From Pyrenopolyporus hunteri (lineage: Eukaryota > Ascomycota > Sordariomycetes > Xylariales > Hypoxylaceae), in NCBI GenBank assembly GCA_902806595.1, contig CADCXC010000044.1:1178001-1242000 (forward strand): a stretch of DNA of 64,000 nucleotides. The letters run 5' to 3'. Below are positions 11,105 through 23,276 of this stretch, piece by piece. The position numbers were made by a program, and so were the translations under genes. How positions within the stretch are numbered: position 1 is the first letter of the stretch; each line of letters opens with the position of its first letter. The notes beneath the pieces were generated by a model that searched no databases, was not told the DNA's origin, and saw only the letters and a list, made by a program, of their open reading frames with translations.

Positions 11105-12061
11105 GTATGATTAGTATATAGGCGGTCATTATAATGGTGGGTTCCAGTGAATAACCTATTATATTGACGTTAGTCGGCACTACAGTTGTGGTGATCAGTA
11201 CTTTTCACTGCTACCGGGCCTAGCTAGGTAGTTCAGTGTTTCCAATGTTCTGGGAGGCGGTTAAGGAATAAACATTAACCTGAATACGTAAAATATCAAT
11301 ATGATTTTTGGGTATCACCATAAAGAGCCGGAGACTTGTACAAGCTTATGAACCTTAGAAATACTTATTTCATAGTTGAAAGTAGTGTAAAAATAATATG
11401 ACATATCTCTTAGCAGTGTTAATCATACCAGTTTCCAATATTTATCCTCATTCCCTGGAGAATATATATGCATTGACTTAACCCTAACCCTGACCCTGAC
11501 CCTAACACTTATCCTAACCCTAACCCTACCCCGAGTACGTCGGCATAGAATAACTTGAACTTAATAGGCTGATCGTGGTATGTTGGAAAATCATAACAAT
11601 GATTGTACCCCTAGATATAATCAATGCGACCGGGTATAGGACAATTATTCCAACCAGCGCCGCCTATGCCGTTATCGTGTTGCATCTCATCGAGGTTTGA
11701 ACTACTTCTATAAGGGAACTTAAACAAACACCTCTATACCACAGTACATGAAAGGAATAATCCTCAATCATAAGGCAAAGAAAGCTTTGTGATTATTAGT
11801 CGCATTAAAGCGCCATACAGCAACCGTACCAGAGCAAATAGGGGAGTAGGCAAGATCGCGAGGAGAATTTTATGGATGAAAATAGTAGTAATTAACATAT
11901 TGTGTACCTTACTTTTAACCCCTGACTCTGGCACCGCAGTCAATCTCGTGGTCCAAGCTATTTACAATATCGAGATCGCCCGGCGCAGCGTCATTTTTGA
12001 ACAATAACTAAACAAAATGCAAGATAATAAACAAAACAAACAACGAAACCCCACATGTCCC
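11105..12061. other. AT-rich intergenic region with telomere-like tract
   Basis: About 950 bp with no convincing gene. It holds the left telomere-like tract described separately. A 72-codon ORF near 11.8-12.0 kb has no support. Confidence 0.5.
11478..11533 (-). repeat. Interstitial telomere-like repeat (CCCTAA on + strand)
   Basis: About 56 bp of imperfect CCCTAA units, with CCCTGA variants and one interrupted unit, read on the + strand. This is the complement of the fungal telomere unit TTAGGG. It is too short and degenerate to be an active telomere. A longer tract of opposite orientation lies 7.6 kb to the right. Confidence 0.85.
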
Positions 12062-13340
12062 TTACTGCAAGATCGCAATTCCCTGGGCGTTCTTCCCAGC
12101 AAGCCCCTTCAGACTCAATCGCTGGACAGACTTAGCCTTTCCTTGGCCCTCAGAAAGATCCAAGACGTGGACGGACGCGTCGACCTCTCCGTTGCCAGGC
12201 GACAGGACGTAGAGGAAGTCGCCGGAGGCCTTGAGGTCGATGAAGCCCGGGTCGCCGGAGGAGGACAGGTCGACCTTGCTGATGATGCTGGCGTCGTCGG
12301 CGTTCATCTCGACGAGGCGGGCCAGGGCGACGTCGGTGACGAAGACGCTCTTGGAGGCGGCCGAGTACGCGGCCCAGCACGTGGCCTTCTGGTCCTCGAT
12401 GGTGCCCTTGCCCAGCACCGTGGCCGTGCCGCTGGCCTGGTCGACCTTGAGCACCGCGGCGCCGAACGACGCGTCGGTCGCGAAGATGTTGCCCGTGCCC
12501 GGGATGATCTGCGAGCCGAACAGGACGGCGGTGCCCTCAGGCGAGACGCGCGCGTCCTCGGGGGCGGGCGAAGAGACGGTGGCGCCGTTGCACTGGCCCG
12601 TCCGGATAGCCAGCGAGGACACGAAGCCGGTCTTGTTCGCGGCGGGGTCGCCCTTGACGGTGGTGAAGAGCGTCGACTCGTCCGCGGAGAAGAAGGCGTG
12701 CGAGACGGTGTTCGTGGGGCCGACCGGCGGCGTCGTCTGTCCCAGGTCGATGGTTCGCAGGGCGTCGAACTTCCCGAGCCCCTTGTTCGAGAACGAGGCG
12801 CACGAGATGCCGGCGACGGCGCCGGTGGCGCCGACGCACGCGAGGTTGTGCTTGGCCGATGCCGCGACGGTGTTGGGGAATTCGCCGGGGACGGCGGCCG
12901 GTTGGCCGACTAGGGAGAGCTTGGTCGGGTCGCGCTTCGAGATGGAAAGCTGGCTGACGGAGTTGCTTCCGGGGTTGACTGCGAAGATGTACTACGATTC
13001 GTTAGCTATTTAATGGGCAATGGCAGATCGAAGTTGAACCTACGTTTCCGACAACGGTGAGCGCAGACTGGCTAACTAGGGCATCCGGGCCAGCGGGTTG
13101 GTTCGTAGCGCCGTCGATCGAGTTGGAACCCTTGCCACCAGTCGATGTGCTGGTGCCCCTTCCTAGGGTGCCGTCACCCTTGATAGGTAGAGCGATAACC
13201 GAGTTTTCAGCGTCGTTCGTGATGAGGTAGACGGCCTTTCCCGTGGCCTTGCAGTCGCCTCCAGCCAGAGCATCCCGGTTAATAGCATGGCCTGCGATGC
13301 CTTCGGCCAGCATCAACGCCGCGAGGATATTCGCCTTCAT
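12062..13340 (-). CDS. Secreted beta-propeller protein (3-carboxymuconate cyclase/lactonase-like)
   Basis: Model: complement(join(12062..12991, 13044..13340)), 408 aa. The first about 18 residues (MKANILAALMLAEGIAGHA) look like a secretion signal. The rest is a repeated beta pattern (AVYLITNDAENSVIALPI, YIFAVNPGSNSVSQLSI, NIFATDASFGAAVLKVD, KSVFVTDVALARLVEMN, FLYVLSPGNGEVDASVHVLDL), as in seven-bladed lactonase-type propellers often annotated 3-carboxymuconate cyclase in fungi. The 52-nt intron (gtaggt, TAGCTAACG branch, cgtag) is in phase 0 between N and YIF. The 3' exon is very GC-rich, which produces a 298-codon antisense shadow ORF. Enzymatic activity is not shown; many secreted members are uncharacterised. 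Confidence 0.78.
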
Positions 13341-16300
13341 GGTTTCGTGGATAGAGGAATTCGAGAGAGGTATCGGGTTTGAAAGTCAGGAGTGTCTTGG
13401 TCCGGAATCTACAGGCGCTGCCTATAATTTATATCTTAAGAAGGAAAAGGCGGGATCGGTTTAGAGGCTTGCTCTTTGAATGATCTAATGACTATTCCCA
13501 TGATATCGGGAGTGAACATCGTAGTTATATAGATACCTCATCCTCGGCTTCACTCGAGCTAACCCAACCCATCGCAACAGTTTACGCTGTCTGGTTTCCA
13601 TCTATCAGTATTAAAGGTTGGAATCTATGTTTCCTATTTAGGAAATATCGTTGTAAGATCCGGGTCCTCAAATTGAACAGTTTCTATGTAAGCCCCTAGG
13701 ATAGACCATAGGAGTTGGTCCGAAACGGGTATTTGGATCAGACTCAACCGTGATTGGTCAATCGTCTATAGCTTCGTCCAATCTCGCGGCACCCTGGTTT
13801 CAACCTAATATGGAACTACTGCAGTGGAGATCCTGTCAATGAAGCAACAACACGCGATGTTGCAGGGGGCTGCCAAGGGTCGCAGGAGCTACTACAGGGG
13901 GGCCCAAGCCCCGAGCGCATTTGAGCTGGCTTCTTTGGAATCTCGACATTTCCTAATTCGGTCAAAAGATCTGTCAGATTATTTACGAACGGGGCGGCTC
14001 AGTTACAGTGGAAGCTGCAAGTTGACTTCATAATTAGCCGCCTTACAGCGTATTATTCGATACGATCGACGATGGTACACTGCGATGAGTTTATTACGGA
14101 TATCACTTTCGCAAAGCACTCATAACATACATAAGTGGAATATGACATCGGCTATTTTGTACATCTATTGGATTGTTCTTCGGGGACGTTAATAGGTAAG
14201 GCACCTATCCTTAGGTACCTTAGAATACCTAAGTGGTAGCTGTGCACCCGTGCGGCTACCTAATGTTACGTTAAACCCCTTAAAGTCTGGAGATGGGATG
14301 CCAATTTGAAGCTACATATTCTAGGTGGCTTCGACGAATCAGAAACGCATTGGTCTCAATAAAGCCCATTCGCCTACGAATATCTTTGGAAGCCAGATAC
14401 GTCCCTTGTAGGGACATTGTATGTATGATGCCATCCAGGGGCCGGAGAGTGGAGAGAATCCCTAGCGTTGATCCATCAAGCTTCTTACGCCCAGAGTACC
14501 TAACGGATTTAAGCTGCCTAGCTTAAACCAGTCCCGTGTTTAGGGCTGAGGGAAATGGAATATTCAAGTATCAACCAAGTTACAACGCGGGCCACGGACT
14601 CTAATGATTACAAAGAGTCACCCGTACTCGAATCCTGCGGCGCGAGTACCCACCACACGATTCAGGGTAATCCCATATTTCGACTTCGGTTGCCATCTCC
14701 GAAAGTCCAACCTGTGCCGTTACCTTGCATCTATGGCTATCCGAAGTCTATAGGTGTGTTTAGCCATCGTTAGTACCTCGATTTAAAGCGTTTCCGCTTT
14801 CTTCGGCCTAGACCGCTTCTGAGTATTGCTCGCCATCCTATGATCAAGCTGGCCCAACAGCACGAGCATCCATTCGTCAGCAATCTACATATGACATCAG
14901 AACAACTATTCGGTAAGACCCATCCGCAACATATCAGGTGTCTAAAAAGCGGAAGTAAGTATTGAGTTCCTTATTAGGACAGCTATTCGTACGATTGACA
15001 CTGCCGTAGAATCCAGATGAATCTAACCTTATATTAAAAGCGGCGGAGGGTGTTAGGAAAATGAATACATTTTCCGATCTTCAAAAAATAAAGTGATAGT
15101 TAACTAATGGGTGGTTGGCAATCTTTCCAGACACCACCTAGTGGTTGTATGCAGCCGGCTCCAGGTTCAAGCCCTATATATCAGCCTAGTAACGCTCGAT
15201 CCTGGATATTGCTAGAGCCTCCCACCAAATAAAATCATCCCATTGTCTATTATGTATCTTTCTAATCGCTTTCATCTGTATCGAATCCCCTGACTCAGCA
15301 CAACAGCCTTCGGTTGGGTTACAGTCATTACATTCTCCACCCATTCGCCTCTGCCTCTTTCTCTTACTTCTTCTCCTTATACTTTTCCTCACACTCTTTG
15401 CAGAACTCGTACCTTATATTGACATTCTTCTTAACTTCATTGCACTTGCGCCCTATATCAGGGCAGAAAGTGAAGTCACCTAGGGTCGTATGCAGGATCT
15501 TCCTGCAACCGGGACATTTGACGGTAAATTGCTCTTGTGTACACATGGTGTCGATGCTAAAGAATCGGATCCGTTATTTTCCGTTGGCCTGTGTGTGGTG
15601 ATTTTTGTTGTCCGTTCTGGGCATGAAAAGAGGGTGGCCTAGGAAGGTAGTTAAGTATATATATTAGCCGTATAGGTTCGTCCTGTATAGTTTTCATATC
15701 ATGCATGACGCCTTCTATATAATATCATCACATTTACGGCCCACGCTTAGAGCCTACGACAATGAATAATATGACTCAACCCCAAGACGTGTCTAAATCC
15801 ACGGATCTCTATCACCAGTGGCACAACAAGTAGGCATGACTCGCAAAAAATCTGAGAGCTTGTTGGAACGCCTACATACTACAACTTTGAGGAACCATGA
15901 TTTCTTTTCTCTCTTACGTTTTTTTATCATAAACATTAAGCGTTAGGCCTTATTACTTGACGGTCTTGGATTATAACATAATAAAGATAACCTTCCGCTG
16001 GCGGCGCTGAAAAGGGACGAATATGCAACGTCTCCCCATGGTGACCATGAGGGACAACTTTCCAAAATGTTCTCATTCAAGAATATATTTTCCCATAGAG
16101 TAAATCCGTGGTTTTGAGAATTGCGGAGGATTATCAACGTTATACTAAGGCGATGAGAATGATTAACATGGGTCGCTGTTGGTCACCAGCCTTACCAGGC
16201 TAACAGCGCAGTCACTACCTACCTATAACAATAGTCGTGTGCGTCGTATATGATGTACAATGACAAGACTAGTGACTAAAAGTGGCGAATCCAGAGCATA

Positions 16301-16569
16301 TCAAGTGAATAAGCCGCCCATAGACAATGTTACTGCTGAAAGATATTAAGAAACTGACTCCGCCGAGATCTCTTACTCGTTATGAACTGGGACCTAGTAG
16401 TCCCGGGGGCATGAGAAAATGATCACTGACGTTTTGATTAAAAGTATCCACCGATTATAGTGAAGGGCAGTCTAAGCTGAGATTCTAACTTCATCCCTTT
16501 ATTTATGAGTATATTAAACATTTAGCGGATACATTCGATGTTTTAGATGGGAGGCTCTAATATTATGAT
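13341..16569. other. Gene-poor AT-rich stretch
   Basis: About 3.2 kb. Apart from one small Cys-rich ORF at 15364-15546 I recognise nothing coding. Short ORFs at 13.8-14.8 kb lack domains and splice context. It lies inside the interval bounded by the two telomere-like tracts. Confidence 0.5.
15364..15546 (-). CDS. Small Cys-rich zinc-ribbon-like protein
   Basis: 60-aa ORF starting MCTQEQFTVKCPGCRKIL and ending in a Lys/Glu-rich tail. The cysteines fall as C2, C11, C14 (CPGC), C28, C35 and a CKEC pair at the end, which suggests a small zinc-binding fold. Short cysteine-rich proteins beginning MC are common in filamentous fungi, mostly of unknown function. I do not recognise a named family. It stands alone in a gene-poor region, so it could also be chance. 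Confidence 0.4.
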   Translation of the reverse strand: MCTQEQFTVKCPGCRKILHTTLGDFTFCPDIGRKCNEVKKNVNIRYEFCKECEEKYKEKK

Positions 16570-18349
16570 CTAGAAGTTTCTTAAGAGCTGACGCCACCAC
16601 GGTTGAGGCGTCCCTAGTTCCCTGGCGGCTATCTCTTTTGCCTCTTCTAGATCGCGTCGTCTTCCTGACTGTAAGTCGATCTCCTCTGCTCTCCAAAACC
16701 TTGTCTTAAAGACGACCTTGTATCCAGCAAATATAACGAAGAAAAGCGGCAGCAGTACATACGCATCAACAAAGCCGCCGGCGTCCCAAGGTGAGAAGTT
16801 GGACCAACCTTGCACTAAGGCCAGGAATATGTTGGCTCCAAGACCGAAATAGGCATTCCAGGGATACCAGAGCGAGATGAATGGCAAATCCTCCACGCGA
16901 TACCCCTGGGCCTTCCATGCTTGGCGGAATCGAATGTGGGTGAGAGAGATTGATCCCCAAACCAGGAAGGTCGACACACCACTTAGATTGACAATGTAGC
17001 CATAAGCCTTAGACGCGCCGGTTGAGACGTTCATCATAGACAACGCGCCAAAGGCATTTGCGAAGGCGATAGCTGGGATCGGTACTCCTCTTTTATCCGT
17101 CCAGCCAAGAAAAGACGGAGCCATTCTTTTCTGCGCCATGAATAATAGCGTCCGCGACGAGATATAGATGGAGCTGTTGATGGCAGAGATACAAGTGACA
17201 AGGATGAAGGCGTTAATGAGATGGACACCACCTTGCCATCCAGCATTTTGTATCGCGACAGTCATGGGACTTAGTAGGGCACGACTAGAGCCGTTGACGA
17301 GCTGGTCGGCGTTGGAAGGGCAGGTAAGGCCGAAAAAGAAAGCGGCACCCATGTAGATAAATATGATGCGCCAGAACACCTGGCGGATCGCTAACGGAAT
17401 AGCCACTCGCGGGTTCTTGGTCTCGGTGGCGGCCACAGCTACAGACTCGACGCCGGCGTAGAAAGTCGAACAGAAGACGAAGACTTTCGCAACACCACGG
17501 AAGCCTTCAACAAAAGGCCCTGGGTTATGCCAGTACCGGAACCCTATGGCGTCAGCTCCAATAACACCACCGGACGCATAGCTATGAAAATTAGCGTATT
17601 GAAATGGACGGTTCACAAAAGTCAAAACTCACACAATGGAGAATATATAAAACGCAACTAATCCCACAAGCTTCAGAAGGGCTAACCAAAATTCGGCCTC
17701 TCCGAATGTGGTAACTCCACATAGTTGAAATAGTAAGAAGGCAGTCTAAAAAGGTGTCAACGAGGCAATACAGCAGGATTAGGGCTAAAAGTTACATACC
17801 CATAAGAGGAGGAAATACCCCCAGACAGGCACCTTGTCACTCCAAAACGAAAGGATGCTAGTTGTGGCGTTGTATTCATTAGCTAGGACGGCGAACCAGA
17901 TAATAAAGTAGTTCCATCCGACAGCGACGCCAAACGCGGGATCCACGAAACGCGACGCCAGCTGAGTAAAAGCCCCTCCTGATGGATAAAGAGTCGTCAA
18001 TTCGCCTAGACTCTGCATGATACTTGACTGGAGGTCAGCTTTGGATAAATGGTAGGTGAGGTTATCTTATGCATGCTACTTAAGGGGTGATGTGATGGTA
18101 CCTGAAAGCAATTATGCCGATGACCCCAAAGCCAATCAACAGAGAAGCCGGCCCACCGCTAGACAACGCGCCTCCGCTGCCGACTAACAATCCGGGCCCT
18201 ATGATTCCGGCCAGGGCCATCATGGATAAATGCCGTGTCTTGAGCCCGCGCTTAACCCCGGACTCCGGGTCAATTGACCGGAAGTCGCCCGAATCAACAT
18301 CCTCCTCGGCTGGCGGCGTTGGCCGGTCGAAGTACTTCGGGTCGGCCAT
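16570..18349 (-). CDS. YAT-family amino-acid permease
   Basis: Model: complement(join(16570..17581, 17633..17745, 17800..18022, 18102..18349)), 531 aa. It is an amino-acid/proton symporter of the fungal YAT (Gap1/Dip5-like) type. The N-terminal tail runs into LKTRHLSMMALAGIIGPGLLVGSGGAL (TM1), then SIMQSLGELTTLYPSGGAFTQLASRFVDPAFGVAVGWNYF (TM2-3) and STFYAGVESVAVAATETKNPRVAIPLAIRQVFWRI, all family hallmarks. About 12 membrane segments are expected, with a charged C-terminal tail. Introns: gtacca/caag splitting Ser, gtatgt/ttttag in phase 0, and gtgagt/catag splitting Val. The preferred amino acid cannot be told. It lies inside the interval bounded by telomere-like tracts and seems intact. Confidence 0.9.
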
Positions 18350-20376
18350 GGCGTGAAGTGGCCGTATTAGTGTTGTCGCAATTTAACAATATGATGCAGA
18401 GAATCCTAAAGCTGACGGATCAAACGCGCGACCGGTCTCGGGCGAGAGATTTTTGCAATTCATCAGAGAGGAGGTCTACGAGCGACAAACATGGCTGTCG
18501 GGCGGACTTCGAGGAAAGAATTGAAGTTCCCGAAAAGCTGGATAAGTCCACAAAAGTCTCGAGTCTCGGTGAGCGCGCCGGTTTAAATCGTTCTATTTGC
18601 CATCTCTCGTCCAAATTGCGTGATCGAAGGCAAAAGCCGCCAAGATCTCGGGTATCTAAACTTAATCTGGCGTAGGATTGACGGACATGGGTCTCGGATC
18701 ACCTCTGGAAGTTATCTCCACAATGATGGATAGTCTATCAACATTATATAGTGCTGAAATATTTTTCTGGGCTTGTTCTGGAACCTAGTTTAGATTTTAA
18801 AGGTGAAATTAGTGGATGATGGTGGTTGATTTATAATCCAATATTAGCGAGAATGTGGAGGGGGAGCACCTGTAATCAAGGGGATTTCTAGCACTGAATC
18901 CGCCTACAGTTAGACTCTTAAGTGCGTACCGTCCACTATAACAACGAACGTTAGGTCGTTTAAAGTGGCCAACCCCGCCATGACTGCCTGTAGCATCCAA
19001 CTAGAAAGTCAAGATATATTAACAGCTTCGCGATTAGTTAGAATTTAGAGCTTAATAGTATCAATTAAAACATTTGAATGGAATTAATCATACTACTAGT
19101 TACGATGCAAAAATATTTATCCACAAAAGAGTTTAACTAAACTAAATCAGCAGTATTTATTGAGTAAGGGTTAGGGTTAGGTTAAGATTGGGTTAGGGTT
19201 TGGGTTGGAGTTAACCATAGCGTTCGGGTTAGGGTTAGAGTCAAGCTTGGGGTTAGGGTTAAGGTAATGATGGATGTCAGCCCATCGTGAACTCTGAACA
19301 CAACACATCCAACCAAACAAAACAGAAACCCAGTGATCAATTATCTTCATAAGTTACCATTTAGAAATGATCAAGTCAAAATCGAATCTTGATGTTCTTG
19401 GTTCAGCTCAGTGTTTTTCTATTAAGCGTATCTCGTCTAAGCTCGTCCGATTTATTAATATCTTAATGCCGAATTCATCTAGGTTTCGGATTTGTGTAAA
19501 TTTGGATATTCCTGTACGTCTTGTCTCGTTCAAACATGACCTGCAAATGCAGTAACCCCATTAGAACAGGTGTTGCGGCCCTGGGAACACTTAAAAGCGG
19601 TTATGGAATCATTAAATTATTATATATCGGGGTTTGTTTGAGGTGTGCTTCGCGATGAAACCGGGAGCGGCTGCTTTTTGGCGACAAGAGATTCCAAGTC
19701 GCTCGGGGCTGCCAAGACTTAATAATCCTCATATGAGGGTCATAGTACGATGTTTCAAAGTTAAATAAAATGTATAATGCGCAGCTCGCTATAGTAAGCC
19801 ATTTACATGGCGTTGACTGCTATAAATTCCGTCTCTTTTAAATGGAATATATTTATGGGTGGGGGGCAGGTTTACTCTGCCCTACGCACACCTATGGATC
19901 CTTCTGCTGACGCACTACCCAGCCCTATCGCGACGCTGTAATTTCCCGCCTAATTATAGATGGAATGAAACGTCTCGACTCACTTAAAGATGACGCTTGG
20001 TGTCTCTCGATTCAGCATACTGCGTAGTCTCCATGTAGGTCTCCCAAAGGATGACTCAGCTGTTATTGTGGTCTTGGCTTTTGAGTGTAATAAATATCTA
20101 ATTCTTATTTCTCTAGTGTCTATCGTATTGGTGACGAGGTATTAGCTAGTCGTAAGTCGTCTTTTTCTTCATCCCCGAGAGAACGTTAGGATTTATATCT
20201 CTCGTCCATGAAGCGCTAACGAGACATCCTTCTAATGTCCTTCTAGGCCGTTGGAACTGGAGTGGAACGCTCTTCTAGCATCAAAACCGCTGAAGACCGT
20301 CTATTTACAACTGCGTCGATATGGTAAGTGAGCTGACCGAATCGTATCCTCTCGCACAACGTATATTTCTATGATA
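18350..20376. other. AT-rich intergenic region with telomere-like tract
   Basis: About 2 kb with no supported gene. It contains the right telomere-like tract and probably the promoter of the permease at its left end. ORFs of 60-130 codons here have no domain. Confidence 0.5.
19165..19264 (+). repeat. Interstitial telomere-like repeat (TTAGGG on + strand)
   Basis: About 100 bp of imperfect TTAGGG units (GGGTTAGGGTTAGG, GGGTTAGGGTTTGGG, GGTTAGGGTTAGAG and others), broken by about 25 bp of unrelated sequence. Its orientation is opposite to the 11.5-kb tract, so both tracts run outward like the two ends of a linear molecule. Confidence 0.85.
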
Positions 20377-21264
20377 TTAGTTACCCTCTAACGCCATAGA
20401 CGCCTTCCAATGCTTTTCTATCGTGGACCAATACCGGGAAGGATGCACTCTCATATGTCCGACGTGGGGAGAGTCGTCGAACATCTCCAATATCGTCGTA
20501 TATCCCCGACTCTTCGCGGTAGCCGCCTGCGCCTCGATGTCCTCCCACCATATAATGTCATCCGTCTTGGAGTACATGTACGTCCTAGGAGCCCTAGGCG
20601 TCGCCATCGAGTGGTCCAGGAACACCTTGCAGCTGTAGATTCCGGAAGGCTCTCTGCCTATGAGCTTTTCTACTAGGTACATGGTGTACAGGACCGCCCA
20701 CCACAGCGTCTGCGTCACTACGAACGGCCACGGGAACCACTTGGCTGTCCCGAGCGCCATCGCTCTCGCCCACCGCCCTACTTCGGTGGAGAATGTGAGA
20801 CCGCCGGGCGTGGAATCGCTCACGCATAAGTGGTGGGGAAGGGCCTTGCCTGCGCCGTGGCGCTTCTGGAAGGCGTTCAACGTTGCGGCGGCGTAGATAC
20901 CACCCGTGTTAGACATTATGTGCAGGATGACTCTAGCGGAATCGTCTTCCGGGTCGGGGAACACAGTGTCGATAATGGGGAGCATGGCCTTGGTCCGTTG
21001 CTCGAGCGACTCGTATACGGCCGCAAAAGTCGACGAGATCACCATTAGAATCCGAGCTCCCGGGAACAGCTTGTTGTAGCCCTCGACATATTTGGCGACG
21101 TGCTTTGGCTGTCCGTCGCCCCAGCCGTAGATAATTATGGTTGTTGGGTGTTTGTTAACCGCTGAATCGTCAGGGGTCTTAGACGAGCTGGAGTCTTCGT
21201 TGCGGAGGAAAATGCGATCGGAGATAGGCGTAAACCCCGGGAATGCTGACTGCTTCCGAGCCAT
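20377..21264 (-). CDS. DUF829/TMEM53-family alpha/beta-hydrolase-like protein
   Basis: Intronless, 295 aa. TTIIIYGWGDGQPKHVAKYVEGYNKLFPGARI and the downstream HIMSNTGG (position of a nucleophile elbow) match the DUF829 family, which includes TMEM53 and the fungal PaxU-type proteins. WPFVVTQTLWWAVLYTMYLVEKLIG is a hydrophobic segment that may touch a membrane. The end IIWWEDIEAQAATAKSRGY...FDDSPHVGHMRVHPSRYW contains the conserved SPHVGH His expected to complete a triad. The reaction is unknown. PaxU-like members sit in secondary-metabolite clusters, but I see no cluster here. Confidence 0.85.
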   Translation of the reverse strand: MARKQSAFPGFTPISDRIFLRNEDSSSSKTPDDSAVNKHPTTIIIYGWGDGQPKHVAKYVEGYNKLFPGARILMVISSTFAAVYESLEQRTKAMLPIIDTVFPDPEDDSARVILHIMSNTGGIYAAATLNAFQKRHGAGKALPHHLCVSDSTPGGLTFSTEVGRWARAMALGTAKWFPWPFVVTQTLWWAVLYTMYLVEKLIGREPSGIYSCKVFLDHSMATPRAPRTYMYSKTDDIIWWEDIEAQAATAKSRGYTTILEMFDDSPHVGHMRVHPSRYWSTIEKHWKASMALEGN

Positions 21265-21982
21265 AATTGTGGGGTGGAACTTTGACTATCAACAATGGGT
21301 GGCGTAATATGAAAGAATGCAAGCTGATATTGAGGCGTATTGTGTCTTGAGATTTTAAAAAGGAAGAAAGATAATTTGTTGACTCGTGAGAAATTCAACG
21401 TATCTGCCTGCCTGTGTAAATTACGAATATTAGAGGTTAATACATCAAGAATTCAAGCCGAATATTCCTGCAACCGAGGCAAGTGGAGCTAACGATACTC
21501 AATAAGGATATAAGTCCGCGATTTGTTGAGTCTCTAGTTTTGCTTTTACTATATAAACAAAATTAGGGCAATAGTCTAGCACATACGACCATAGGATCTG
21601 GAAAACTCGGGATCCCGTCCGCTCTCCCATAGATAAGCCAGATACCGCCGGATTAGTAGTTGGGTCGGTGACGACCAGCGAATCCCCGGTGTTGTATGTT
21701 TTTGACTTTTTTTTATACGTTAAATATCTCTAATTTAGCGTATAGATTCCGTATATCTACCTTTTTTTAATATATTACCGTGCGTATGTGATGAGAACTT
21801 TTTTTTTAATTACCTATCTTTGCAGATCGTGATTTCGGATGTGATGCATGCCCCTATTTTCTCACAGCAGAGTCGCTACGGGGTCGAGCCTTGGAGACCG
21901 TAAATCGAATACTATAGGGAATGATATATCCGCTAAGAGACCCAGCAGGTCGTTTTAATATCATAATAACAACATAGAAGAA
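21265..21982. other. Intergenic region
   Basis: About 700 bp, AT-rich with several T runs (21708-21815). No gene seen. Confidence 0.5.
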
Positions 21983-23276
21983 TCAGTTTTCCTTCTCATC
22001 CACACCCTTCCTTCGTTTCCCCCAAGTCCAATGAGCCTGCGGATTCTCAGCTAGGAGCCTCATGGCCTTCGCATCCGCCGCGTCCGGGCCTAACTCCCTT
22101 TCCACTGCTTCCGCAGCAGCCGCTGCGTACTCGCGGGCCTTCTTCTCGTTGCCGAACAGCGCGAAGTTCAGCGCCGCCCGCGTGTACGCCTGTCCGAGGT
22201 AGATATCCAGCCGCTCCTTCTCGTACAGCTCGGCGATTTGCGCGCCGGTCTCAGCGGTCACGACCGTCTCGTTGAAATTCTCCAGGGCGGTCTCCAGCTC
22301 CTCAATCCTCTTGAGCCGAGCGTCGGAGGCGGCGGCCTCCTCATCGCTCATGCTGCAGTGCGAGCACGAGCATTCGAAGCCCCATTTCCGTAGGCGGGAG
22401 CGCCGCTCTTCCCGGGAGAGCATCAGCTCGATGTAACTGATGCTGAGCTCTTCCCCGGGCGAGATGTCGCGCGCAGCGACGGTTGTGTGAGTCATGTTCG
22501 CAATGCGGTAGTGGACGCTACGTAATTGGGATTTGGTTAGCAATGGTTCCCATCTGAGCGACTCGGTCTAAGAGTGCTTACTTTGGGCGACAGTCGTGGT
22601 TGAATCGTGATATATCTGGATAGCAGCCCAGATGACTACCAGATTCGTTCGAGCCGTCGATATACATCTGGAAACAGTTCGTCTCTATCTTGTCCCAGAC
22701 GTTTTTGCCCATCTGTCCCATGAAAAGCTCTTGTCCCCTGGCAGGTAGTTTTCCTACAGCGATGTCGTATAATACATCTCTAGTCCCTGGTTCCAATCCC
22801 ACGTGAGGAGCAGTTTGTACCATCATTGTAGGTGTTCGTATCAGAAGAGTCTCGCCTTTGCGTATCCTCCTGTCGGCAACGACGCCAATACCTTTTCCTG
22901 GCACTTCCGCGACGTGAAATGGCAACGTGGCCTCCTTAGAGCGGGCTGGGACCGGGAAACCGCTTACAATCTGCGCATTTCTCTCGCTTGTGAGGAGAAC
23001 AATACCATCACCTATATGCTGGTTGGAAAAGAGGCATGTTTCGTTCACACAATGCTCAGGCCCTCTCCAAGCCAACTCCGCCGTCGTAGAGTCGTACACC
23101 CCTTTTCGGGTCCCCGAAGATCTGTCCTGTCCATGGCCTTGTGCCGAGCGGTGACTGGGGCATATTCCATCTTCAAATTTCCACGATGGGTTCCAAGGGC
23201 ATATTCCAGCCAAAGCTATTGCTCTACCAACCGTCCCCGAAAGCGCCAAGTAGCTATAGAGAGCGGCGATACGCAT
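21983..23276 (-). CDS. SET-domain protein with signal-like N-terminus
   Basis: Model: complement(join(21983..22517, 22582..23276)), 409 aa. The intron (gtaagc, TGCTAACC, acgtag) restores the conserved Asn of RFNHDCRPN. SET motifs seen: FHVAEVPGKGIGVVADRRIRKGE, SRFNHDCRPN followed by VHYRIAN, DISPGEELSISYI, and a post-SET CSCSHC. The layout is that of fungal SET proteins of the SMYD/SET5 class, with a C-terminal helical part. Unusually, residues 1-21 (MRIAALYSYLALSGTVGRAIA) look like a secretion signal or membrane anchor, followed by a Cys-containing region. The family methylates lysines, so the substrate and compartment are open questions. Confidence 0.82.

Noticed and set aside
12017..12913. 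298- and 260-codon plus-strand ORFs
   Set aside because: Antisense to the secreted propeller gene, whose frame has a signal peptide, a well-formed intron and a repeated propeller pattern.
18274..18675. 133-codon plus-strand ORF
   Set aside because: Overlaps the first exon of the permease in antisense; no domain.
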